Positions 56,007 through 64,000 of a stretch of 64,000 nt of DNA are shown one piece after another (within the stretch, counting starts at the first letter, position 1; each line of letters begins with the position of its first letter). The stretch lies in NCBI RefSeq assembly GCF_013602415.1, contig NZ_WPAG02000002.1, forward strand, positions 5,087,480-5,151,479, given 5' to 3'. The DNA comes from Rhodococcus sp. B50 (GTDB lineage: Bacteria; Actinomycetota; Actinomycetes; Mycobacteriales; Mycobacteriaceae). The position numbers and the translations under genes are program-made. The notes beneath the pieces are model-generated. The model searched no databases and was not told the DNA's origin. It saw nothing but the letters and a program-made list of their open reading frames with translations.

Positions 56007-56798
56007 ATGGGGGCGGGCAGCTCGCTCGTGCGGCCGGTTCACGGCGCACTCACCCAGGCCGGCAACATCGTCGAACTGTTCGTCGACGTCGTGCGGAACA
56101 CCTTCCGCCGACCGTTCCAGTTCCGGGAATTCATCGAGCAGGCGTGGTTCATCGCCAGCGTCACGATTCTTCCGACCGCGCTCGTCGCGATCCCGTTCGG
56201 TGCCGTCGTGTCGCTGCAGACCGGTTCGCTGATCAAGCAGCTCGGCGCCGAATCGTTCACGGGCGCAGCGAGTGTGCTGGCGGTCATCCAGCAGGGCAGT
56301 CCGATCGTGACGGCCCTGTTGATCGCCGGTGCCGCAGGTTCCGCGGTCACCGCCGACCTCGGGTCGCGGACGATCCGCGAGGAGATCGACGCCATGGAGG
56401 TGCTGGGCATCAATCCCATCCAGCGTCTCGTCGTTCCGCGAGTACTGGCGATGGTTCTCGTCGCGCTCCTGCTCAACGGCCTCGTCTCCGTGATCGGCAT
56501 CGCCGGTGGCTACTTCTTCAACGTGGTGCTGCAGGGAGGGACGCCCGGCGCGTACCTCGCGTCCTTCTCGGCGCTCGCACAGTTACCCGACCTCTACGTC
56601 GCCGAACTCAAGGCCGCGATCTTCGGGTTGATCGCCGGCGTCGTCGCGTCCTACAAGGGTCTGCACCCCGGCGCGGGACCGAAAGGCGTGGGGGAGGCCG
56701 TGAACCAGACCGTCGTCATCACGTTCCTGCTGCTCTTCTTCGCGAACCTGATCCTGACGATGGTGTACCTGCAGATCGTTCCTGCGAAGGGATCCTGA
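56007..56798 (+). CDS. yrbEA: YrbE-type Mce permease subunit A
   Basis: A 263-residue MlaE/YrbE permease subunit with about five membrane helices. Family blocks are ASVTILPTALVAIPFGAVVSLQTGSL, GSPIVTALLIAGAAGSAVTADLGSRTIREEIDAMEVLGINPIQRLVVPRVLA, where the EEIDAMEV cytosolic loop is the coupling helix for the ATPase, and GLHPGAGPKGVGEAVNQTVV. The ATG at 56007 follows AGGAGAA. It forms the permease with YrbEB. Confidence 0.95.
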   Translation: MGAGSSLVRPVHGALTQAGNIVELFVDVVRNTFRRPFQFREFIEQAWFIASVTILPTALVAIPFGAVVSLQTGSLIKQLGAESFTGAASVLAVIQQGSPIVTALLIAGAAGSAVTADLGSRTIREEIDAMEVLGINPIQRLVVPRVLAMVLVALLLNGLVSVIGIAGGYFFNVVLQGGTPGAYLASFSALAQLPDLYVAELKAAIFGLIAGVVASYKGLHPGAGPKGVGEAVNQTVVITFLLLFFANLILTMVYLQIVPAKGS

Positions 56799-56802
56799 CC
56801 AG

Positions 56803-57663
56803 ATGACAGTCTCCAGAGGCCGCGGAGATCTCGTTCTTCTCCGGGGTCGCCGAGCGGTGCGCGCACCGCTGAACGTGCTCGACCGTGCGGGCGACCAGAT
56901 GTCCTTCTACGCGCGTGCAGTGGCGTGGACCCCGCGAACTCTCACCCACTACCGCAAGGAAGTTCTGCGGTTGCTCGCCGAGGTCACCTTCGGTAGCGGT
57001 GCGCTCGCCGTGATCGGTGGCACCATCGGCGTCATCGCGATGATGTCCGGCTTCACCGGCGTCGTGGTGGGTCTGCAGGGTTACGCCGCGCTCGAACAGC
57101 TCGGTTCGTCGGTGCTCACCGGCTTCCTCTCGGCCTACGTCAACACCCGTGAGCTCGCCCCCATCGTCGCGGCCCTCGCGTTGTCGGCGACAGTGGGCTG
57201 CGGCTTCACGGCACAGCTCGGCGCCATGAGGATCAGCGAGGAGATCGACGCCCTCGAAGTGATGGCCGTGCCGTCGCTGCCGTTCCTGGTGACCTCCCGG
57301 ATGATCGCCGGCTTCGTCGCCGTGATCCCGCTGTACATCATCGGTCTCCTCGCCGCCTACCTCGCGACCCGCACCATCAGCACACTGTTCAACGGGCAGT
57401 CGAGCGGCTCGTACGACCACTATTTCTATCTGTTCCTCCCACCCGAGGACGTGCTCTATTCGTTCGCGAAAGTGCTCGTCTTCGCGTTCGTGGTCATCCT
57501 CATCCACTGCTACTACGGCTTCCACGCCAGCGGCGGTCCCGCCGGCGTCGGTGTGGCCGTGGGCCGCGCGGTGCGCACCGCGATCGTCACGATCGCGATC
57601 CTCGACTTCTTCCTCAGCCTCGCGATCTGGGGCACGTCGACCACGGTGAGGGTGGCCGGATGA
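56803..57663 (+). CDS. yrbEB: YrbE-type Mce permease subunit B
   Basis: A 286-residue paralogue of YrbEA. It has YRKEVLRLLAEVTFGSGALAVIGGTIG, ATVGCGFTAQLGAMRISEEIDALEVMAVPSLPFLVTSRMIAGF (coupling-helix EEIDALEV), and YYGFHASGGPAGVGVAVGRAVRT near the end. It is 4 bases after yrbEA and its stop overlaps the mceA start (ATGA), so all are translated as one unit. Confidence 0.95.
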   Translation: MTVSRGRGDLVLLRGRRAVRAPLNVLDRAGDQMSFYARAVAWTPRTLTHYRKEVLRLLAEVTFGSGALAVIGGTIGVIAMMSGFTGVVVGLQGYAALEQLGSSVLTGFLSAYVNTRELAPIVAALALSATVGCGFTAQLGAMRISEEIDALEVMAVPSLPFLVTSRMIAGFVAVIPLYIIGLLAAYLATRTISTLFNGQSSGSYDHYFYLFLPPEDVLYSFAKVLVFAFVVILIHCYYGFHASGGPAGVGVAVGRAVRTAIVTIAILDFFLSLAIWGTSTTVRVAG

Positions 57664-59033
57664 GCGACACGACCACTTCGCCGCTGCGTCGCCGCACCCT
57701 GGGACTGATCTTCTTCGTGGTCCTGGCGCTGTTCCTCTACGTCACGATCGCGATGTACAACAAGACCTTCACGAAGGTCGTGGAGGTCGATCTCCGCACC
57801 GACAGCATCGGAAACGCGCTGCCGCTCAACGCCGACGTGAAGGCGCGCGGTGTGCTCGTCGGTGAGGTCCGCGGCACGAGCGCGGAAGGTGGCGACGTTA
57901 CCGCACATCTCGCCCTCGACCCCGACAAGGCCGCGCTGATCCCGGTGAACGCGACCGCGCAGCTGCTGCCGAAGACCCTCTTCGGTGAGCGGTACGTCTC
58001 GCTGATCATCCCCGACGCTCCGGGCCGCGCCGTCACGAACGGCGATGTCCTGGTGCAGGACACCAGCGAACGCACCGTCGAACTCGGCGACGTGCTCGAC
58101 GGGTTGCTCCCGCTCCTCGAGGCCGTCCCGCCGCAGGACCTCGCCAACACTCTCGGCGCCCTGGCACAGGGATTGAGCGGACGCGGCGAGAAGCTGGGCC
58201 GGACGGTCGACGATCTCGAACGGATCTTCCGCGAGGTGAACGTCGAACTGCCCACATTGCAGGAGGACCTGCGCGGACTTGCGGACTTCTCCCAGACCTA
58301 CGCCGAGGCCGCACCGGATCTCGTGGAGGCGCTGAACAACCTGCGCACGACCGGAGGGACGGTCGTCGAACAGCAGAACCAGATCCGCACGCTGCTCGCG
58401 AGCGCGACAGGCGCATCGTCGCAGACGGCCGATTTCATCGAGCAGAACTCCCGCTCGATCATCACCCTGTCGGCGGATTCGAAGGAGGCGTTGCAGCTGC
58501 TCGCGAGGTACTCGCCGTCCTTCCCGTGCACGTTCGAGGCATTCGCCGAGGCGAAACCGGCAGCTGTCGACCTTCTCGCCGCGGACGATCCGTTCCCGGG
58601 TGTGCGCGCCAACATCCAGTTCACCAATCCGAAGGGCCGTTACCTGCCGAATCAGGACGAACCCCGTCTCCTCGACGATCGCGGACCGGCCTGCTACGAC
58701 AATGTGACCGCGCCGGGTCGCAACTTCCCGCAGTATCCGGGCGGCTCGGTGAACGACGGTTCGTACCAGGTCCCGTCGCGCAACCCCGGCCCGGCGACCA
58801 TCGATTTCTTCCCTGCTCCCGAAGGGTCCGGCGTCCCCGACGACGTCGGTGAGATCATCGGCACCTCGGACGGCGGGGCGACTCCCGTCTCGTACGCCGG
58901 CTCGCGTCTGGAACAGGACACGCTCGACGTGATCTACGGGCAGGCCACCGGTGTCGAACCCGAGGACGTGCCGTCCTGGACCACCCGGCTCGGGGCTCCG
59001 GCGATCCGCGGTACGGAGGTGAGCTTCCAGTGA
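57660..59033 (+). CDS. mceA: Mce family protein MceA
   Basis: A 457-residue extracytoplasmic lipid-carrier subunit. One N-terminal membrane helix (TLGLIFFVVLALFLYVTIAMY), then the MCE/MlaD domain (VVEVDLRTDSIGNALPLNADVKARGVLVGEVRGTSAEG), a helical region with DGLLPLLEAVPPQDLANTLGALAQGL, and a C-terminal extension with CYDNVTAPGRNFPQYPGGS. The six Mce subunits build a channel carrying lipid from the outer envelope to the YrbE permease. The substrate (sterol, fatty acid or other) is unknown. Confidence 0.94.
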   Translation: MSDTTTSPLRRRTLGLIFFVVLALFLYVTIAMYNKTFTKVVEVDLRTDSIGNALPLNADVKARGVLVGEVRGTSAEGGDVTAHLALDPDKAALIPVNATAQLLPKTLFGERYVSLIIPDAPGRAVTNGDVLVQDTSERTVELGDVLDGLLPLLEAVPPQDLANTLGALAQGLSGRGEKLGRTVDDLERIFREVNVELPTLQEDLRGLADFSQTYAEAAPDLVEALNNLRTTGGTVVEQQNQIRTLLASATGASSQTADFIEQNSRSIITLSADSKEALQLLARYSPSFPCTFEAFAEAKPAAVDLLAADDPFPGVRANIQFTNPKGRYLPNQDEPRLLDDRGPACYDNVTAPGRNFPQYPGGSVNDGSYQVPSRNPGPATIDFFPAPEGSGVPDDVGEIIGTSDGGATPVSYAGSRLEQDTLDVIYGQATGVEPEDVPSWTTRLGAPAIRGTEVSFQ

Positions 59034-60109
59034 GAGGTCTGGCAGCACCCCTGATCAAACTCGTCGTGTTCGCCGTCGTCACCGTCATCGCGACCGGTGT
59101 CCTCGCCGCGACCATCGCGAGTGTCGGTGGCGGGGGCGGAACGAAGTTCCACGCGATCTTCTCCGACGTCACCTCGCTCAACAAGGGCGACGACATCCGC
59201 ATCGCGGGTGTCCGAGTGGGGCAGGTCGAGGAGATCTCGGTCTTCGACGAACGGCAGGCGCGGGTCACCTTCTCGCTCGAGGAGCGCGACTGGCTCCCGG
59301 CCGGTGCCACCGCGACCATCCGGTTCCGCAATCTCGTCGGCCAGCGGTACATCGCGCTCGGTCAGGGCGAGGGTCCGCAGGGCGAGAAGATCACCGGTGG
59401 CGACACGATCCCCATCGACCGCACGAAGCCGGCGGTGAATCTCACGACACTCTTCGACGGCTTCCGGCCCTTGTTCCAGACACTGAGCGCCGACGACGTC
59501 AACAAACTCTCGTTCCAGATCATCCAGGTCTTCCAGGGGGAGGCCGGCACGATCGACGATCTGGTGCGCAGCACCGCGTCGCTGACCAACACCATCGCCG
59601 ACAAGGACCGGGTGATCGGAGCGGTGATCGACAATCTCAACACCGTCCTCGCCACGATCGACCAGCGCGACGAGCAGCTCGATGCGCTGCTGGTCAACAC
59701 GCAGGCACTGGTCAGCGGCCTGTCGGCCGACCGGGCGACCGTCGGCTCGGCGGTGGCGTCGATGGCCGGGCTGACCGATGCGGTCTCCGATGTGCTCGAA
59801 CCCACCCGCCCGTCGATCGCGCAGTCGATCACGGCGCTCGAACAGGTGACGTCGAATCTCAACGCGAACCGTGACGAGGTCGACCGAGTCCTCGAGACGT
59901 TGCCGGTCAAGCTCGAAAAGCTCGGGCGTGTGGCCAGTTACGGTTCGTGGTTCCAGTTCTACTTGTGCGGTATCGACGTCCTCGCAGGTCCCGGTTCGGT
60001 CCCGTATCTGAATCTGCCGACGGGGCTGCCCACGGTGAACCAACCCATCTACACGAATGCGGCAAAGCGTTGCTCGCAGGAGGGGATGCAGGAGTTGCAG
60101 GGACGATGA
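59030..60109 (+). CDS. mceB: Mce family protein MceB
   Basis: A 359-residue subunit: N-terminal helix (APLIKLVVFAVVTVIATGVLAATIA), then MCE domain FHAIFSDVTSLNKGDDIRIAGVRVGQVEEISVFDERQARVTFSLEE, then a long helical region (FRPLFQTLSADDVNKLSFQIIQVFQGEAGTIDDLV). It starts at GTG 59030 within the mceA stop and ends in an ATGA overlap with mceC. Confidence 0.94.
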   Translation: MRGLAAPLIKLVVFAVVTVIATGVLAATIASVGGGGGTKFHAIFSDVTSLNKGDDIRIAGVRVGQVEEISVFDERQARVTFSLEERDWLPAGATATIRFRNLVGQRYIALGQGEGPQGEKITGGDTIPIDRTKPAVNLTTLFDGFRPLFQTLSADDVNKLSFQIIQVFQGEAGTIDDLVRSTASLTNTIADKDRVIGAVIDNLNTVLATIDQRDEQLDALLVNTQALVSGLSADRATVGSAVASMAGLTDAVSDVLEPTRPSIAQSITALEQVTSNLNANRDEVDRVLETLPVKLEKLGRVASYGSWFQFYLCGIDVLAGPGSVPYLNLPTGLPTVNQPIYTNAAKRCSQEGMQELQGR

Positions 60110-61104
60110 GCAAACGTCGCAGTCCGGCCGCCGCCGGTGCCCTGGGCATCGTCGTGGTGCTGCTGGGGACCCTGTCCGCCTTCTTCCTCGATGAACTTCC
60201 GATCATCGGGGCAGGCGCGACCTACAAGGCCGAGTTCAGCGAGGCCGCAGGTCTCAAACCCACCAACGAGGTGCGCATCGCCGGTGTGAAGGTCGGCAAG
60301 GTCACCGGAGTCGACCTCGAGGGCGACCGCGTGATCGTCTCCTTCAAGGTCCAGGACGCCTGGGTCGGAGACGACACTGCGGCCTCCATCCAGATCAAGA
60401 CGATCCTCGGGCAGAAGTATCTGGCGCTCGAGCCCCGGGGCACGGAAGTGCTCGATCCCGACGACCGGATCCCGCTCGACCGGACCGTCGCGCCGTACGA
60501 CGTCATCGAGGCGTTCTCGTCGGCGGCCACGACCCTCGGAGAGATCGACTCCGAACAGCTCGCGACCGGCTTCCAGACCCTGTCCGAGGCCTTCTCGGAG
60601 ACACCCGACGACATCCGGGCCTCGCTCGACGGCATCAGCCGCCTGTCCGACACGGTCGCGAGTCGCGATCAGGAGCTGAAGAGGCTGCTCGACGCGACCG
60701 GCAACGTCTCCGAGGTGCTCGCCGATCGCAACGCCGAGTTCAACCGGTTGCTCTCCGACGGTGCGTTGCTCGTCGCGGAACTGAACAACCGGCAGGCGGC
60801 GATCTCCCAGTTGCTCGACGGCACGAAGCGGTTGTCGGCCGAACTCTCGGGACTCGTCGAGGAGAACCGCGAGACCATCGGTCCCGCCCTTCAGCAGTTG
60901 CGCGGCGTCGTCGACATCCTCCAGGAGAACAACGACAACCTCGATCGGGCCATGGAACTGTACGAGCCGTTCGTGCGCGTCTACACCAACGTCGTCGGCA
61001 ACGGCCGGTGGTTCGACCAGGTCGTCGTGAACCTCACCCCGCCGGGCCTGCCGGAGATCCCCGGTTACCGCGAGCCCGGTCGCCGCCTGGAAGGGGGCAA
61101 CTGA
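60106..61104 (+). CDS. mceC: Mce family protein MceC
   Basis: A 332-residue subunit with N-terminal helix AGALGIVVVLLGTLSAFFLDELP, MCE domain TYKAEFSEAAGLKPTNEVRIAGVKVGKVTGVDLEGDRVIVSFKV, and helical coil regions (LSEAFSETPDDIRASLDGISRLSDTVASRDQELKRLL). It follows mceB by an ATGA overlap and overlaps mceD by one base. Confidence 0.94.
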   Translation: MSKRRSPAAAGALGIVVVLLGTLSAFFLDELPIIGAGATYKAEFSEAAGLKPTNEVRIAGVKVGKVTGVDLEGDRVIVSFKVQDAWVGDDTAASIQIKTILGQKYLALEPRGTEVLDPDDRIPLDRTVAPYDVIEAFSSAATTLGEIDSEQLATGFQTLSEAFSETPDDIRASLDGISRLSDTVASRDQELKRLLDATGNVSEVLADRNAEFNRLLSDGALLVAELNNRQAAISQLLDGTKRLSAELSGLVEENRETIGPALQQLRGVVDILQENNDNLDRAMELYEPFVRVYTNVVGNGRWFDQVVVNLTPPGLPEIPGYREPGRRLEGGN

Positions 61105-62354
61105 TGGCACATGCCGAGAACGGCGAGTCCCGCAGCAATCGCGGGCGCATCGCACTGATCGCAGCCGTCGTGGCGGTCGCGGTGGCCCTGGCCGGAGCAG
61201 GCTGGTGGTTGTTCACCCGTCTGGGCACCACCGAGATCACCGCCTACTTCGACAAGGCCGTCGGCATCTACGAGGGCTCGGACGTCCGGGTGCTCGGTGT
61301 CGAGGTGGGGAAGGTGACGTCGGTCGAACCGCAGGGCGACATCGTGAAGGTCGGGCTGCGCGTGAACCGGGGCATCGACATCCCGGCCGACGCCCGTGCC
61401 GTGCAGATCACGCCCTCGGTCGTCGCCGACCGCTACGTGCAGCTCACCCCCGCCTACACGGGTGGCGACACGATGAGCAGCGGCGCGGTGATCGATCGCG
61501 ATCGCACCGCCACCCCCGTCGAGGTCGACGAGCTCTACGCGAGCATCGACGAACTCTCCCGTGCGCTCGGTCCGGACGGAGCGAACCGCGAGGGTGCGCT
61601 GACCGACTTCGTGGAGGTCGGAGCACAGAATCTCGCCGGCAACGGTGAGGCGCTGGGGCAGAGCATCGAGAACCTGTCGGCGGCCGCGCGCACGCTCGAC
61701 CAGTCCCGCGACGATCTCTACGGCACGATCGAGAACCTCCAGCTGTTCGTCAGTGCCCTCGCGGCCAACGACGAGCAGGTGCGCCAGTTCAACACACAGC
61801 TCTCGGACCTGTCGGGCTTCCTGGCGGGGGAGCGGCAGAATCTCGGCGAGGCCCTGAACACCCTGTCGGTCACGCTCGGTGACGTCGCGACGTTCGTGCG
61901 CGACAACCAGGCGGCCGTGAAGGACAACGTCGACGCGCTCGTGCCGATCACGGAGACCCTGGCGAATCGCCGCCAGGAACTCGTGGATTCGCTGACCCTG
62001 CTCCCGCTCGCCGTGAGCAACCTCGTCAACTCGTACGACGCCGAAGCGGGCGTGCTCGCGTCGCGGCTCGTGCTGCCCGACCTGCAGGACCCCGCGGGAA
62101 CGGTGTGCAAGCTCATCGACTTGGGAAGCCTCGTGCCCGGTGATCCGGAGTTCGAGCAGCTCGGGCGGCAGATGCAGCCACTGCTCGACCGGTGCCGCGA
62201 CATCGCGACGCAGATCACCGAGGACCAGCGGTCTCCGGATCTGATCCTGCCGTTCGGTGTCCTCAGCGGCGAGAACATTCAGCGGCAGGTCACCCCGGGC
62301 ACGGTGCCCGGTGTGGTCTCGCCCCGGTTCGACCTCCAGGGAGGAGATCGGTGA
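61104..62354 (+). CDS. mceD: Mce family protein MceD
   Basis: A 416-residue subunit with an N-terminal membrane helix (IALIAAVVAVAVALAGAGWWLF), MCE domain (EITAYFDKAVGIYEGSDVRVLGVEVGKVTSVEPQGDIVKVGLRV), and a long coiled region (AARTLDQSRDDLYGTIENLQLFVSALAANDEQVRQF). It shares base 61104 with the mceC stop (TGATG) and overlaps mceE by 4 bases. Confidence 0.94.
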   Translation: MAHAENGESRSNRGRIALIAAVVAVAVALAGAGWWLFTRLGTTEITAYFDKAVGIYEGSDVRVLGVEVGKVTSVEPQGDIVKVGLRVNRGIDIPADARAVQITPSVVADRYVQLTPAYTGGDTMSSGAVIDRDRTATPVEVDELYASIDELSRALGPDGANREGALTDFVEVGAQNLAGNGEALGQSIENLSAAARTLDQSRDDLYGTIENLQLFVSALAANDEQVRQFNTQLSDLSGFLAGERQNLGEALNTLSVTLGDVATFVRDNQAAVKDNVDALVPITETLANRRQELVDSLTLLPLAVSNLVNSYDAEAGVLASRLVLPDLQDPAGTVCKLIDLGSLVPGDPEFEQLGRQMQPLLDRCRDIATQITEDQRSPDLILPFGVLSGENIQRQVTPGTVPGVVSPRFDLQGGDR

Positions 62355-63676
62355 GCGGCGCGAAGAGAGTGGGCCGCACAGGTGTCTTCGGAGCGGCCGC
62401 ATGTGTGGTCGCGGTGACGGTCACGGGGTGCGGTGGTCTGTCCGACATTCCGTTGCCCGGCGGCGCCGATGTGGGGAGCGACCCGATCCGTCTGGCCATC
62501 CAGTTCGACGATGTGCTCGACCTGGTCCCGCAGTCGAGCGTGAAGGTCGACGGTGTTCCGGTGGGCCGCGTCGAATCCATCTCGGTCGCATCCGATTTCG
62601 GATGGACCGCCGATGTCGGCATCGTGCTCGACTCGAGCGTCGACCTGCCGGCGAACGCGCTCGCGAGCGTCGAACAGTCGAGCCTGCTCGGTGAGAAGTT
62701 CGTGCAGCTCACACCTCCGGAGGACGAGCCGCCGACCGGCCGGCTCGCCGACGGCGACGTGATCCCGCTCGACCGCACCCGGCACGCCACCGAGCTCGAA
62801 CCGGTGCTCGGCGCGTTGTCGCTGCTGCTCAACGGTGGTGGTGTCGGCCAGATAGCGCCGATCGTCAGCGAGTTGTCGACGGCCTTCGACGGGCGCGAAG
62901 GCACCACGCGCAGCCTCATCGAACAGGCCGAAACACTCATCACCGGCCTCGAACAGCAGCGTGACGACATCACCCGGGCCCTCGACGGACTCGACGAGCT
63001 CACGGTGCGGGTCGCGGAGCAGAACGAGAAGATCGCGGCGGTGCTCGACGAACTGCCGGTCGCGACCGAGGTACTCGAGCAACAGCGGCCGCAGCTCACC
63101 CAGCTGCTCGGTCAGCTCGACCGGCTCGGCAGCGCCGGTGTCGACGTCCTCGAGCAGTCCAAGGAGGATCTGATCGCCGATCTCCTCGCGCTGCGCCCGA
63201 CCCTCCAGGAACTCGCCGCGTCGGGCGACGACCTCGTGGAGGCGCTCGCCTTCGTGCCCACGGTGCCGTTCCCGGACGGCGTCGAGAAGGTCGCGCTGGG
63301 CAACTCGGTGAACCTCTTCCTCGTCGTCGATCTCCAGATCGGTGACGCGCTGGCCGCGCTCGGTGTGGGCCAGGGCGACCCGGTCTACCGCCAGCCGACC
63401 TTCGGCAACCCGAAGCCGCTCGTCGACCCGTCCAATCCGTACTACGACGGGAACGGGCCGGCTCCGGGCTGGCCCACGGTGTCGTTGCTGCCGGTGCTTC
63501 CCACCCCGCGCCTGCCGGGCGTGACCCTGCCCGAAGGTGTGTCACTGCCCGACGGGGTCGAGATCCCGGGGGTCACCGAGGCCGAGGCGGATGCCGGCAC
63601 CGACGGTGACGAGGCCCCGCCGCCGGGGCCGCTGCAAGGTTTGCTGAATCAGCTCGGACTCGGGGGTGGGCAGTGA
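62351..63676 (+). CDS. mceE: Mce family lipoprotein MceE
   Basis: A 441-residue subunit that is a lipoprotein: the signal GVFGAAACVVAVTVTGCGGLSD has a lipobox VTGC. The MCE domain IRLAIQFDDVLDLVPQSSVKVDGVPVGRVESISVASDF follows, then the helical region, and a Pro/Gly-rich C-terminus (LPVLPTPRLPGVTLPEGVSLPDGVEIPGVTEAEA). MceE (Lprk-type) lipoproteins anchor the Mce complex. GTG 62351 overlaps the mceD stop. Confidence 0.94.
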   Translation: MSGAKRVGRTGVFGAAACVVAVTVTGCGGLSDIPLPGGADVGSDPIRLAIQFDDVLDLVPQSSVKVDGVPVGRVESISVASDFGWTADVGIVLDSSVDLPANALASVEQSSLLGEKFVQLTPPEDEPPTGRLADGDVIPLDRTRHATELEPVLGALSLLLNGGGVGQIAPIVSELSTAFDGREGTTRSLIEQAETLITGLEQQRDDITRALDGLDELTVRVAEQNEKIAAVLDELPVATEVLEQQRPQLTQLLGQLDRLGSAGVDVLEQSKEDLIADLLALRPTLQELAASGDDLVEALAFVPTVPFPDGVEKVALGNSVNLFLVVDLQIGDALAALGVGQGDPVYRQPTFGNPKPLVDPSNPYYDGNGPAPGWPTVSLLPVLPTPRLPGVTLPEGVSLPDGVEIPGVTEAEADAGTDGDEAPPPGPLQGLLNQLGLGGGQ

Positions 63677-64000
63677 GATCGCGCCTGGTGAAAGTGCAGC
63701 TCGCACTGTTCGTGATCATCGCGCTGCTCGGCATCGTGTTCGTCGGCGCCCGGTACGTGCGTCTCGACAACCTCATGGGCTTCGGTCAGTACACCGTCGA
63801 TGCGCGGTTCCCGACTGCCGGCGGCATCTTCCCGAACGCCGAGGTCACCTACCGCGGGGTGCCGGTGGGCCGCGTCGGTCCACTCACCCTCACGGACGAC
63901 GGCATCAACGTCGAGCTGCGCCTCGACAACGGCGGCCCGCAGATCCCCGCGTCGGCACGGCCGGTCGTGGCGAATCGGTCGGCGATCGGTGAGCAGTACG
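63673..64000 (+). CDS. mceF: Mce family protein MceF, 3' end outside window
   Basis: The first 109 residues of MceF are in the window. The N-terminal helix (VQLALFVIIALLGIVFVGARYV) is followed by the MCE domain QYTVDARFPTAGGIFPNAEVTYRGVPVGRVGPLTLTDDGINVELRL. GTG 63673 overlaps the mceE stop. The frame stays open to the last base. Confidence 0.93.
   Translation, partial: MRSRLVKVQLALFVIIALLGIVFVGARYVRLDNLMGFGQYTVDARFPTAGGIFPNAEVTYRGVPVGRVGPLTLTDDGINVELRLDNGGPQIPASARPVVANRSAIGEQY

Noticed and set aside
57513..59048. A 511-residue minus-strand reading frame over mceA
   Set aside because: It is antisense to mceA, whose frame is fixed by overlaps with yrbEB and mceB.

Overview
The window is high-GC actinobacterial chromosome, most likely from Rhodococcus or a close relative in the Mycobacteriales. 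The evidence is gene order that runs almost in parallel with the Mycobacterium tuberculosis Rv0497-Rv0655 interval, mycolate-type FAS-II dehydratase genes (hadAB), MenJ, a complete yrbE/mce lipid-import operon, and actinobacterial-only families (bS22, DUF4193, DUF4229, DUF3349, DUF6918). The genus is an inference from content and synteny; no database search was possible. I see no insertion sequences, phage, integrases or CRISPR arrays: this is core genome.

Layout. 1-8.5 kb: end of a membrane-protein gene, a sugar-phosphate-isomerase-like protein, a MerR regulator coupled to a thioesterase-like protein, proC, an excisionase-type HTH protein, the 33-residue ribosomal protein bS22, an epimerase coupled to an acyltransferase, a HAD-IB hydrolase and a glutaredoxin-like protein. 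8.6-19.3 kb: haem synthesis (rex-hemA-hemC-hemD, hemB, hemL), with a near-perfect Rex operator in front of rex, three small membrane-protein genes, and a large acyl-CoA dehydrogenase on the opposite strand. 19.4-25.4 kb: cytochrome c maturation (phosphoglycerate-mutase-like protein, TlpA-like lipoprotein, ccdA, resB, ccsA), joined by 4-nt or 1-nt overlaps, then a ParA-like ATPase. 25.4-29.9 kb: bldC, DUF4229, a cysteine-synthase-family enzyme, an HTH/Clp-N gene pair with a striking promoter-operator, a repeat-rich membrane protein and a holin-like protein.

29.9-46.7 kb: a dispersed menaquinone cluster. It holds menA, menE, menB, a hotdog thioesterase, menC, menD, menG, menJ and a polyprenyl diphosphate synthase. 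Interspersed are a phosphate transporter (pitA), a siderophore-interacting protein behind an IdeR-like box, a flavin reductase and a GT4 mannosyltransferase. 46.7-54.6 kb: htpX, yajQ, four tRNA genes (Tyr, Thr, Met, Trp), rpmG, hadA-hadB, secE-nusG, rplK-rplA and rplJ-rplL with a leader between the two ribosomal pairs. 54.8-64.0 kb: the Mce ATPase gene (mceG) directly followed by yrbEA-yrbEB-mceA-B-C-D-E-F; mceF runs off the window.

Functionally the window combines the respiratory chain's cofactors (haem, cytochrome c, menaquinone) with envelope lipid biology (acyltransferases, FAS-II dehydratase, mannosyltransferase, Mce import). Rex ties haem synthesis to NADH/NAD+ state. The most interesting small unit is the HTH/Clp-N pair at 27.6-28.4 kb: a near-consensus promoter, an apparently leaderless start codon, and two copies of the same palindrome lying over the -35 and -10 elements. 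The rest of the window is conserved housekeeping sequence, and I do not claim a large undescribed system here.
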